From an uncultured Marvinbryantia sp. (GTDB lineage Bacteria > Bacillota > Clostridia > Lachnospirales > Lachnospiraceae): a stretch of 8,998 bases of DNA. How positions within the stretch are numbered: position 1 is the stretch's first letter; each line of letters begins with the position of its first letter. The position numbers were made by a program, and so were the translations under genes. The notes under the pieces are model-generated. The model was given only the letters and a program-made list of their open reading frames with translations, had not been told where the DNA came from and did no database searches. The stretch is from the NCBI GenBank assembly GCA_947624335.1, contig CANQJX010000059.1, positions 1 through 8,998 on the forward strand, written 5' to 3'. Shown piece by piece: positions 1-5,852 of the stretch.

Positions 1-1
1 G

Positions 2-475
2 GAAATGGCGCAGCTTGCCGGTAATATGATGAAGCTGCAAAAGCCGGAGATCCTGGAAGTGACAAAGGAGGACCCGGTCATTGGGGAAACGTTTGGGCTT
101 GGAAGAGTCGGCTCCCTGGTGCGCCCGGTCACTTTGCGCGAATGCGGAGAACTGGTAAAAGCGGTATTTAAACTGGAACATGTCAAAATCTTTGGCGATC
201 TGGAGCAGGTGATCCAGCGGGTGGCAATTTCGCCCGGCTCCGGGAAAAGCATGATCGCCCCGGCTATCCGGGCAAAGGCGCAGGTGCTGATTACGGGCGA
301 CATCGGACATCACGAAGGACTGGACGCCGTAGACGAGGGGCTGGCGGTCATTGACGCCGGACACTATGGCCTGGAGCATATTTTTATCGACCAGATGGAA
401 ACGGTATTGCGGCAGATAAACAAAGATCTGAAGATTGCCAAAGCGGAACCTTGCAGTCCGTTTGCGGTGATATAG
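2..475 (+). CDS. Nif3-like dinuclear metal centre protein (5' end missing)
   Basis: C-terminal part of a Nif3/YqfO-family protein; the frame is open to the window edge, so the true start lies upstream. The visible 157 codons carry the family's C-terminal signature. A glycine-rich SPGSGKS stretch precedes TGDIGHHEGLDA, with a histidine pair, and then IDAGHYGLE, with the His and Glu that bind the metal pair in known structures. Nif3 proteins form hexameric rings with a two-metal site; their cellular role is unsettled, and a GTP cyclohydrolase-type annotation circulates for some members. The stop overlaps the ribosome binding site of the next gene, so the two are probably co-transcribed. In many Clostridia this gene sits between a tRNA methyltransferase gene and a nucleoside kinase gene, which fits the right-hand neighbour here. 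Family assignment is firm; function is not. Confidence 0.9.
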   Translation, partial: EMAQLAGNMMKLQKPEILEVTKEDPVIGETFGLGRVGSLVRPVTLRECGELVKAVFKLEHVKIFGDLEQVIQRVAISPGSGKSMIAPAIRAKAQVLITGDIGHHEGLDAVDEGLAVIDAGHYGLEHIFIDQMETVLRQINKDLKIAKAEPCSPFAVI

Positions 476-485
476 GAGGCGGATT

Positions 486-2150
486 ATGAAAGATCAGATT
501 ACGGTAAGCATCAACGGAGTATCCAGAACGTATCCGCAGGGCGCCTCATATCTGGCGGCGGCGAAAGAATATCAGAAAGAATATGCTTATGATATTGTGC
601 TGGCGACGGTAAACGGGAAATTAAGAGAACTGAACAAGCGGATGGGAAACGAAGATCAGATCACGTTTTTGACGGTAGCGGATCCGGCGGGATTTTCTGC
701 TTACCGCAGAAGCATGCTGCTTTTGATGCTCAAGGCAGTTCAGCTTGTGGGAGAAACGGAAAAACCGGAGAAGGTCTGCGTTCATTTTTCCGTCAGCGAA
801 GGCCTGTACATAACCATTAACGGGGTAAAGAAAATCAAGGCGGCGTTTTTAAAGAAATTAAAAACAGCAATGAAGGAATTGGTCAAACGCAATATTGTAA
901 TCGGGAAAGAACCGGTCAGCACCGACGATGCGATTGAACTGTTCGGACGGGCGGGAATGGAGGATAAGGAAAAACTGTTCCATTACCGCATGGCGTCAAA
1001 AGTAAATGTGTACAGCCTCGACGGATATTATGAATATTTCTACGGCTATATGGTTCCGGGCACCGGCTATCTGAAGCATTTTGACCTGTTTGCCTATGAT
1101 GAAGGATTCGTGCTTCAGCTTCCGAAGATCGAAAAACCAGACGTCGTTCCCGCGTTTGAGCCGGAAGCCAAGATTTTCCATATCCAGAAAGAATCAATGG
1201 AATGGGGCGAAATGCTGAATATTACGACGGTTGGAGACCTGAACGAGCATATCGTATCCGGCAAGGTACACAATCTGATTCTGATTCAGGAAGCGCTGCA
1301 GGAGAAAAAGATTGCCCAGATTGCAACCATGATCGCTGCGGATCCGAACAAGAAGCTGGTGATGATCGCCGGGCCGTCTTCTTCGGGCAAGACAACGTTT
1401 TCGCACAGGCTTTCCATACAGCTTGCGGCTTGCGGCATGACGCCGCATCCGATTCCCATTGACAATTATTATCTGGACAGACGGGAAGCGCCCCGCGACG
1501 AGCAGGGGAATTTTGACTTTGAATGTCTGGAAGCGCTGGATGTCGAGCTGTTTAACCGGAATATGAGCGATTTGCTTGCGGGAAAAGAAGTCAGCCTTCC
1601 CACATTTAACTTCAAGACCGGACAGCGTGAATACAAAGGCAATGTGCTAAAACTGCAGGCGAACGACGTGCTGGTGATCGAGGGCATCCACGGGCTGAAC
1701 GATAAACTGTCTTACAGCCTGCCCAGAGAGAAGAAATTTAAAATTTATATCAGCGCGCTCACGCAGTTGAATATCGATGAACACAACCGTATTCCGACGA
1801 CGGACGGGCGGCTGCTGCGCCGCATTATCCGCGACGCGCGTACGCGCGGGACGAGCGCGAGCGAAACGATCGCAATGTGGCCGTCTGTGCGCAAGGGCGA
1901 AGAATCTTACATTTTCCCCAACCAGGAAGAGGCGGATGTGATGTTTAATTCGGCGCTGATCTATGAATTGGCTGTGCTGAAGATTTATGCGGAACCGCTT
2001 TTGTTTGAAATTCCAAGATCCGCGCCGGAATACAGCGAGGCGAAACGGCTTTTAAAATTTTTGGATTACTTTGTGAGCATTCCAAGCGAAAGCATCCCCA
2101 TGAATTCTATTTTGCGGGAATTTGTGGGCGGAAGCTGCTTTGACGTATAG
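486..2150 (+). CDS. Nucleoside (uridine-type) kinase with TGS/ThrRS-like N-terminus
   Basis: A 554-residue P-loop kinase of the phosphoribulokinase/uridine kinase family, expected to phosphorylate a nucleoside (probably uridine or cytidine) in pyrimidine salvage. Residues 1 to about 65 resemble a TGS domain, and about 70-230 resemble the second, editing-type domain of threonyl-tRNA synthetase, without tRNA synthetase catalytic motifs. The kinase occupies about 285-490. It has Walker A GPSSSGKT at 296-303, a PIDNYYLDR substrate-site segment with Asp326, the GNFDFECLEALD segment typical of uridine kinases, and the strand-loop VIEGIHGL around Glu399. Plain uridine kinases are about 210 residues, so more than half of this protein is extra. 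The start is fixed by AGGAGG at 474-479, seven bases before the ATG. It is probably an operon with the upstream nif3-like gene. The exact substrate cannot be read from sequence. Confidence 0.9.
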   Translation: MKDQITVSINGVSRTYPQGASYLAAAKEYQKEYAYDIVLATVNGKLRELNKRMGNEDQITFLTVADPAGFSAYRRSMLLLMLKAVQLVGETEKPEKVCVHFSVSEGLYITINGVKKIKAAFLKKLKTAMKELVKRNIVIGKEPVSTDDAIELFGRAGMEDKEKLFHYRMASKVNVYSLDGYYEYFYGYMVPGTGYLKHFDLFAYDEGFVLQLPKIEKPDVVPAFEPEAKIFHIQKESMEWGEMLNITTVGDLNEHIVSGKVHNLILIQEALQEKKIAQIATMIAADPNKKLVMIAGPSSSGKTTFSHRLSIQLAACGMTPHPIPIDNYYLDRREAPRDEQGNFDFECLEALDVELFNRNMSDLLAGKEVSLPTFNFKTGQREYKGNVLKLQANDVLVIEGIHGLNDKLSYSLPREKKFKIYISALTQLNIDEHNRIPTTDGRLLRRIIRDARTRGTSASETIAMWPSVRKGEESYIFPNQEEADVMFNSALIYELAVLKIYAEPLLFEIPRSAPEYSEAKRLLKFLDYFVSIPSESIPMNSILREFVGGSCFDV

Positions 2151-2152
2151 AT
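2122..2152 (+). promoter_or_regulatory. Possible weak promoter for rnpB
   Basis: TATAGA at 2146-2151, overlapping the kinase stop codon, lies 18 bases after TTGTGG at 2122-2127. It would start transcription near 2158, just before the first paired base of RNase P RNA. Both hexamers are imperfect. Read-through from the kinase gene is the alternative. Confidence 0.25.
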
Positions 2153-2164
2153 ATGTCCCATCAG

Positions 2165-2516
2165 AAAATGAGTAGAGTAAACGGCCGCGTCTGACTGTCC
2201 GAAAGGTGTCAGACGAGGAAAGTCCGGGCTTCACAGGGCAGGATGCCGGATAACGTCCGGTGGAGGCGACTCCAAGGATAGTGCAACAGAAATGAACCGC
2301 CTTCCGGAAGGAAGGTAAGGGTGGAAGGGCAGTGTAAGAGACTACCGCCCGCCTGGCAACAGGCGGGGCACATGTAAACCCCATCCGAAGCAAGACCAAA
2401 GCAAAGCATATGGCGGCCCGTCAGCTTTGAGGTAGGTCGCTTGAACCCGGCGGCGACGCCGGGTCTGGATAGATGGCCGTTCACGACAGAACCCGGCTTA
2501 TCGCTCTGCTCATTTT
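2165..2516 (+). ncRNA. rnpB: RNase P RNA, A-type
   Basis: Catalytic RNA of ribonuclease P, which removes the 5' leader from pre-tRNAs. The universally conserved blocks appear in order: GAGGAAAGTCCGGGCT (2215-2230), a GGCAGGATGCC hairpin region, CAACAGAAATGAACCGCC, GGTAAGGGTGGAA, GTAAGAGACTACCGC, AAACCCCATCCGAAGCAAGACC, TAGGTCGCTTGAACCC, TAGATGGCCGTT and CACGACAGAACCCGGCTTA (2482-2500). The closing helix P1 can be drawn as 13 pairs between 2165-2177 and 2504-2516 with one G-U pair, which sets the boundaries to within a few bases. The layout follows the ancestral A-type rather than the Bacillus B-type. In loop L15 the usual tRNA-binding GGU appears as UGU. The 3' strand of P1 overlaps the last codons of pyrI on the other strand. 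No clean terminator follows; there is only a T-run at 2523-2527. Confidence 0.96.
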
Positions 2517-2938
2517 CCATGGTATTTTTCTTCGCAGTACTTGCAGCGGTACACTTCGTTCTGCTCATCGGTAAGGATGAAAATATGATCGAGTTCCTGC
2601 TCAATCGAGGTGATGCAGCGGGGATTCCTGCATTTAATCACATTGGTGATCTGCTTTGGCAGAGTCAGTTCTTTCTTCTCTACGATCACGCCGTCCTTGA
2701 TGATATTGACCGTGATGTTGTGGTCGATAAATCCCAGAATATCCAGACTTAACGTATCAATGGGGCATTCCACTTTGATAATATCTTTTCTGCCCATTTT
2801 ATTGCTGACCGCGTTTTTGATAATCGCGACCGTGCAGTCCAGCTTGTCCAGATTGAGGTAGTGATAAATCATCATGCTTTTTCCCGCTTCAATATGATCC
2901 AGTACATAGCCCTCGTGCAGTGCTCCTACATTTAACAT
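2510..2938 (-). CDS. pyrI: Aspartate carbamoyltransferase regulatory subunit
   Basis: A 142-residue regulatory chain of aspartate transcarbamoylase, which binds nucleotide effectors and assembles catalytic trimers into the allosteric holoenzyme. The C-terminal zinc domain is intact, with Cys103, Cys108, Cys132 and Cys135 in the C-x4-C-x23-C-x2-C arrangement that bridges to PyrB. The N-terminal effector domain (about 1-95) has the family's HIEAGKSMMIY segment and an NxVSNKMGRKDIIKVE segment. Length is close to the Escherichia coli chain. The start codon overlaps the end of pyrB by 7 bases, implying translational coupling and matched stoichiometry. The stop codon and last codon lie inside the convergent rnpB gene. 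No terminator is visible past the stop, so read-through would produce RNA antisense to RNase P RNA. Confidence 0.96.
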   Translation of the reverse strand: MLNVGALHEGYVLDHIEAGKSMMIYHYLNLDKLDCTVAIIKNAVSNKMGRKDIIKVECPIDTLSLDILGFIDHNITVNIIKDGVIVEKKELTLPKQITNVIKCRNPRCITSIEQELDHIFILTDEQNEVYRCKYCEEKYHGK

Positions 2939-3858
2939 GTTTTATCCCTCCATTTCAGCAGTGTGAGAATCAGCGCCATACGCACATAAACGCCGTATTG
3001 CACTTGTTTAAAGTATACGGCGCGCGGATCATCGTCCACTTCCACGGAAATTTCGTTTACGCGGGGAAGCGGGTGCAGGACCAGCATATCCGGGCCGGCG
3101 AGCGCCATTTTCTTTTTGTCGAGGATATAAAAATCCTTCATGCGGACATAGTCTTCCTCGTTAAAAAAGCGCTCCCTCTGCACGCGCGTCATATACAGCA
3201 GATCCAGTTCGGGCAGCGCGTCCTCCAGGCGCACGACTTCTTTATAATCGATCCGGTTCTTTTTCAGAACGTCCTCGCGGATATAGCTGGGAACCCGCAG
3301 CTCCTCCGGAGAGATCAGAACAAATTTTACATTTGGATAGCGGATCATGGCGTGAATTAAAGAGTGGACGGTACGTCCGAATTTCAGATCGCCGCAAAGG
3401 CCGACCGTTAAGTTGTCCAGCCGTCCTTTCAGGGAGCGGATCGTAAGAAGGTCGGTCAGCGTCTGGGTGGGATGCTGATGTCCGCCGTCTCCGGCGTTGA
3501 TTACCGGAATGGAAGACTTTGTGGAAGCAACCAGCGGCGCTCCTTCCTTGGGATGGCGAATCGCGCAGATATCGGCATAGCAGGAAATCATGCGGATCGT
3601 ATCCGATACGCTTTCCCCTTTCGCGGCGGAGGAACTTGCGGCAGAAGAAAAACCAAGTACATTACCGCCCAGATTCATCATTGCAGATTCAAAACTGAGC
3701 CGCGTTCTTGTACTTGGTTCGTAAAATAAAGTCGCTAATTTCAGGCCGTCGCATTTGTGCGCATAGTTTTGGGGGTGGGCCTCAATGTCGTTTGCCAGAT
3801 CGAGAATTTCATCCAGCTCCTCGACAGAGAGATCCAAAGGACTCATCAAATGTCTCAT
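2932..3858 (-). CDS. pyrB: Aspartate carbamoyltransferase catalytic subunit
   Basis: Catalytic chain (308 residues) joining carbamoyl phosphate and aspartate to N-carbamoylaspartate, the committed step of pyrimidine synthesis. Active-site motifs are intact: carbamoyl-phosphate loop STRTR at 49-53, the mobile loop lysine Lys80 in SSAAKGES, HQHPTQTLTD at 127-136, TRVQRER at 224-230 (aspartate side) and HPLPRVNEI at 262-270. The frame stays open 53 codons further upstream, but the start at 3858 is chosen for three reasons. AGGAG lies 8 bases before it, the protein then begins MRHLMSP as homologues do, and the upstream stretch contains the promoter. The gene ends inside the start of pyrI, making a two-gene operon. 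The leader is only about 50 bases and shows no attenuator or PyrR-type stem-loop, so control may be mainly at the enzyme through PyrI. Confidence 0.97.
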   Translation of the reverse strand: MRHLMSPLDLSVEELDEILDLANDIEAHPQNYAHKCDGLKLATLFYEPSTRTRLSFESAMMNLGGNVLGFSSAASSSAAKGESVSDTIRMISCYADICAIRHPKEGAPLVASTKSSIPVINAGDGGHQHPTQTLTDLLTIRSLKGRLDNLTVGLCGDLKFGRTVHSLIHAMIRYPNVKFVLISPEELRVPSYIREDVLKKNRIDYKEVVRLEDALPELDLLYMTRVQRERFFNEEDYVRMKDFYILDKKKMALAGPDMLVLHPLPRVNEISVEVDDDPRAVYFKQVQYGVYVRMALILTLLKWRDKTC

Positions 3859-3915
3859 GCTCTTTTCTCCTTCCAGATGATTGCATCGGAACAGGCGCGT
3901 TCTGACGCCGAATTT

Positions 3916-3944
3916 ATTATACACTATTCCGTGCGGATTGGAAA
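3916..3944 (-). promoter_or_regulatory. Promoter of pyrBI
   Basis: Read on the minus strand, TTTCCA (3944-3939) is followed after 17 bases by a perfect TATAAT (3921-3916). Transcription would start near 3909, about 50 bases before the pyrB start codon. Confidence 0.7.
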
Positions 3945-3956
3945 GCGGAAAATAAA

Positions 3957-3979
3957 TTTTTTGCGGCGCATTCAGCGCC
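3957..3979 (-). terminator. Weak hairpin at the end of the small membrane protein gene
   Basis: On the minus strand GGCGC (3979-3975), loop TGAAT and GCGCC (3969-3965) form a 5-pair stem that includes the stop codon. It is followed by six A's before any T's, so it is a poor intrinsic terminator. It lies just upstream of the pyrB promoter. Confidence 0.25.
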
Positions 3980-4349
3980 CCAGAATCTTTTCGTAAAACA
4001 GTCCGGTGAGGAACCACAAAGGCGCATAATCAAGCCGTATCAGACCCCGGTAATTCAATTTGGCGCCGCTGTAATCCCACGGACAGACCCCGCGTTTTTT
4101 TAAGATCGACCCCGTCAGGTATTCCATGCTGAAGATGCCGCTCATGTAAATGACGCCTCTCCAAATCATGTTTAAGGGGCGGAAGAGCACAGACAGCGGA
4201 CCGATCAGAGACGCCATCCCATATATGGGAAACATCCAGACGCTGGATCGGCCGATCAGTTTATATTCCCTGCGGCGGAGGGAATCCAGGGCGGTCCAGA
4301 TAATTTCCAGGCACCAGCCGAATACGCCGCATTTTACAAAGTTTCTCAT
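3972..4349 (-). CDS. Small membrane protein, CmpB / putative ABC-transporter type IV family
   Basis: A 125-residue membrane protein resembling the PF06541 (ABC_trans_CmpB) family of uncertain function common in Firmicutes. Recognisable pieces are an N-terminal FGWCLE segment (10-15), SSVWMFPIYG (35-44), an EYLTG segment in the third hydrophobic stretch (76-80), CPWDYSG (89-95) and a later NYRGLIRLDYAPLWF stretch. About four hydrophobic segments are visible (4-20, 36-56, 62-80, 105-120). The start is uncertain. An upstream in-frame ATG at 4382 would add 11 residues, but neither start has a clear ribosome binding site. The start at 4349 is preferred because family members begin shortly before the GWxxE motif. 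It lies divergently from the folT leader. Despite the family name, a transport role is unproven. Confidence 0.75.
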   Translation of the reverse strand: MRNFVKCGVFGWCLEIIWTALDSLRRREYKLIGRSSVWMFPIYGMASLIGPLSVLFRPLNMIWRGVIYMSGIFSMEYLTGSILKKRGVCPWDYSGAKLNYRGLIRLDYAPLWFLTGLFYEKILGR

Positions 4350-4402
4350 AGGAGAAGTATGCGCAGCCGGTTCCAAAATCATACGCCGCCGGAAAATATC
4401 TG

Positions 4403-4430
4403 TTGCATTTCTGAACGGCTGTGCTATAAT
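4403..4430 (+). promoter_or_regulatory. Extended -10 promoter of the folT leader
   Basis: TGC immediately precedes a perfect TATAAT (4425-4430), giving the extended -10 motif TGnTATAAT. A weak -35, TTGCAT at 4403-4408, sits 16 bases upstream. The expected start is near 4437, leaving a leader of about 258 bases before the coding start. Confidence 0.75.
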
Positions 4431-4436
4431 AGCGAT

Positions 4437-4694
4437 AAATAAATAATAGCGAAGTAGGAATTTATGCGTAAAGTGTTCAGCGGCTGGGGAGTCGCCCTGA
4501 AACGAAAAGTCCGATCAGAGGCTTACGATATATTTTCCGCACCCGTTGCTACATATATGAGGACATCTCATAGTGTGGAGGGAATATTATTTATCTACTC
4601 GAAAGACAGCGGCTGTTTGTCGGCGGCGCGCTGCGCTTACAGGGCGGATGAAATCGGTAGTCCGCTTATGTCACATTACGGAGGTGTTTTTTAT
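4437..4694 (+). promoter_or_regulatory. Structured 5' leader of folT, possible unidentified riboswitch
   Basis: This 258-base stretch between promoter and start codon has no convincing gene but much base pairing. One nested element pairs 4447-4452 with 4546-4551, 4457-4460 with 4535-4538, 4467-4471 with 4523-4527 and 4476-4480 with 4497-4501, with an inner stem 4481-4484/4491-4494 carrying loop TGGGGA. Separate hairpins follow at 4556-4561/4567-4572 (perfect) and 4600-4609/4613-4622 (one mismatch, one wobble). Near the gene, 4644-4648 pairs with 4661-4665. Part of the same 4661-4664 strand can instead pair with 4679-4682, which would cover the ribosome binding site at 4680-4686. Folate importer genes in Clostridia often carry a tetrahydrofolate riboswitch, but its conserved GCGUUAAG and UGCAUCC blocks are not seen. 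Helices were drawn by eye, without energy calculation or alignment. Confidence 0.5.
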
Positions 4695-5240
4695 ATGGAA
4701 AAAAACAACAAATCGACATTTCAAACCCGTACACTGGTATTTCTTGCCCTGCTGGTGGCAATGCAGATCGTGCTGGTGCGTATCGTGTCCATTGATCTGG
4801 GCTTTGCGCGCGTGACGATCGGAAATCTGCCCGTGGTGCTTGCCGGCATGTGGTTCGGCCCCGTTGCGGGCGCGCTGACCGGACTGGTGGCGGACGTGCT
4901 CGGATGCTTTATGAGAGGCTACGCAGTCAATCCGCTGATCACGCTGTCTGTGATCGTATGGGGCGTGATTCCGGTATGGATGAGTCCGCTGATGACAGGC
5001 AGCAGGACGAGAAAAATGGTTGTTATGAGCCTTGCCCTTTTGCTTACGTCCGTGATAGGCACCGTATTTTTAACGACGCTGGGACTGGTTCTGATGAACG
5101 GTTACGATCTGCGGGCGATTCTTCCGAGCAGGCTCATACAGTGGGCGGTTTTGACGCCGGTATACTGCGTGCTGGTAAACGCGCTTTATTTCAGCCCGCT
5201 GACAGAACTTGTCCGGGGCGCGGCGCGCAAGGCGGCGTAG
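4695..5240 (+). CDS. folT: Folate-family ECF transporter S component (FolT-like)
   Basis: A 181-residue integral membrane substrate-binding (S) component of an energy-coupling factor vitamin importer, probably specific for folate. It would work with shared EcfA/A'/T subunits encoded elsewhere. The N-terminal TRTLVFLALLVAM and the central IGNLPVVLAGMWFGPVAGALTG...ADVLG stretch match the folate S-component pattern, as does the late ILPSRL segment (142-147). Six hydrophobic segments fit around 13-33, 42-58, 57-75, 80-98, 108-132 and 148-167. The frame is open upstream to an ATG at 4464, but the start at 4695 is chosen because GGAGGTG (4680-4686) lies 8 bases before it and the upstream part looks like structured RNA. 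It is followed 43 bases later by a YqeY-domain gene. Folate specificity is inferred from sequence resemblance; another vitamin is possible. Confidence 0.78.
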   Translation: MEKNNKSTFQTRTLVFLALLVAMQIVLVRIVSIDLGFARVTIGNLPVVLAGMWFGPVAGALTGLVADVLGCFMRGYAVNPLITLSVIVWGVIPVWMSPLMTGSRTRKMVVMSLALLLTSVIGTVFLTTLGLVLMNGYDLRAILPSRLIQWAVLTPVYCVLVNALYFSPLTELVRGAARKAA

Positions 5241-5283
5241 GCAGCAAACAAAAAACGATTCCCCAAAAATCAGGAGGTGCAGC

Positions 5284-5721
5284 ATGGAACTGGCAGTATT
5301 GCAGAAAGATATGATCGCAGCGATGAAGGCGAAAGACAAACCGAGAAAAGATGCGATTTCCGCACTGGTATCGGCCGTAAAGAAGGCAGGAATCGACGCG
5401 GGATGCAGGGAAGACATCCCCGCCGAGATGGTGGACAAAGTGATCTTAAAAGAGATGAAGACGGCGAAAGAGCAGATTGATACCTGCCCGGATGAAAGAG
5501 CGCAATTAAAGGCGGAATATCAGTTCCGCTACGATGTGATCGCATCCTATGCGCCAAAACTTCTTACGGCGGATGAAATCAGGGCGATCCTGCAGGAAAA
5601 GTTTGCCGACGTGCTGGCAACCGGAAACAAAGGCGCGATCATGAAGACGGTGATGGCGGAGCTGAAAGGCAAAGCGGACGGCAAAGTGATCAATCAGGTG
5701 GTTGCAGAACTCTGCAGATAA
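5284..5721 (+). CDS. GatB/YqeY domain-containing protein
   Basis: A 145-residue soluble, helical protein of the YqeY family, related to the C-terminal tRNA-binding domain of the amidotransferase subunit GatB. It lacks any GatB catalytic part. Family features are the N-terminal LQKDMIAAMKAKD, an early run ending in ALVSAVKKA, an EQIDTCPD region and the C-terminal GAIMKTVMAELKGKADGKVINQVV. The length is normal for the family. The start is set by AGGAGGTG at 5272-5279 just before the ATG; a longer in-frame reading back to 5209 overlaps folT and is not used. It is 43 bases after folT and before a strong hairpin, so probably the last gene of the folT transcript. Cellular role is unknown; an interaction with charged tRNA is suggested by the fold only. 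Confidence 0.92.
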   Translation: MELAVLQKDMIAAMKAKDKPRKDAISALVSAVKKAGIDAGCREDIPAEMVDKVILKEMKTAKEQIDTCPDERAQLKAEYQFRYDVIASYAPKLLTADEIRAILQEKFADVLATGNKGAIMKTVMAELKGKADGKVINQVVAELCR

Positions 5722-5753
5722 ACCGAAACAAAGAAGAAAAAGCAACAGAAAAC

Positions 5754-5798
5754 AACAGGGACCGGACGGATCAGAGAGGATCCGTAAGGTCCCTGTTT
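5754..5798 (+). terminator. Long hairpin after the YqeY gene
   Basis: AACAGGGACC (5754-5763) pairs fully with 5788-5797. Inside it ACGGATC (5766-5772) pairs with 5779-5785, leaving a six-base loop. The stem is strong but only three T's follow, so termination may be partial and some read-through into the next gene is likely. Confidence 0.65.
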
Positions 5799-5811
5799 GC
5801 ATAAACGGAAT

Positions 5812-5830
5812 ACCGCTCAGGCGGTGAGCG
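5812..5830 (+). repeat. Small alternative hairpins before the PEP-synthase-like gene
   Basis: ACCGC (5812-5816) can pair with GCGGT (5821-5825), or CGCTCA (5814-5819) can pair with TGAGCG (5825-5830). The two stems exclude each other. They end about 10 bases before the GGAGGG ribosome binding site at 5841-5846. Confidence 0.4.
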
Positions 5831-5852
5831 CATTGTAAAAGGAGGGTAAAAT

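Noticed and set aside
2209..2604. Minus-strand open frames across the RNase P RNA region
   Set aside because: The region is clearly rnpB on the plus strand; the frames lack ribosome binding sites and recognisable protein features.
3859..4017. Longer pyrB reading from 4017
   Set aside because: It would run through the TATAAT promoter and add 53 residues absent from the family; the start at 3858 has its own ribosome binding site.
2610..4446. Plus-strand open frames opposite pyrI, pyrB and the small membrane protein gene
   Set aside because: They are antisense shadows of well-supported minus-strand genes and show no protein family features.
4540..4585. Possible thiamine pyrophosphate riboswitch, since ACCC...GAGGGAA recalls its 3' half
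   Set aside because: The conserved CUGAGA and CCUGAUCUGG-type blocks are not present and the spacing is wrong.
4464..4694. In-frame 77-codon extension of the FolT-like protein from an ATG at 4464
   Set aside because: A strong ribosome binding site marks the start at 4695, the family begins there, the extension looks like no known domain, and the same bases form paired RNA helices.
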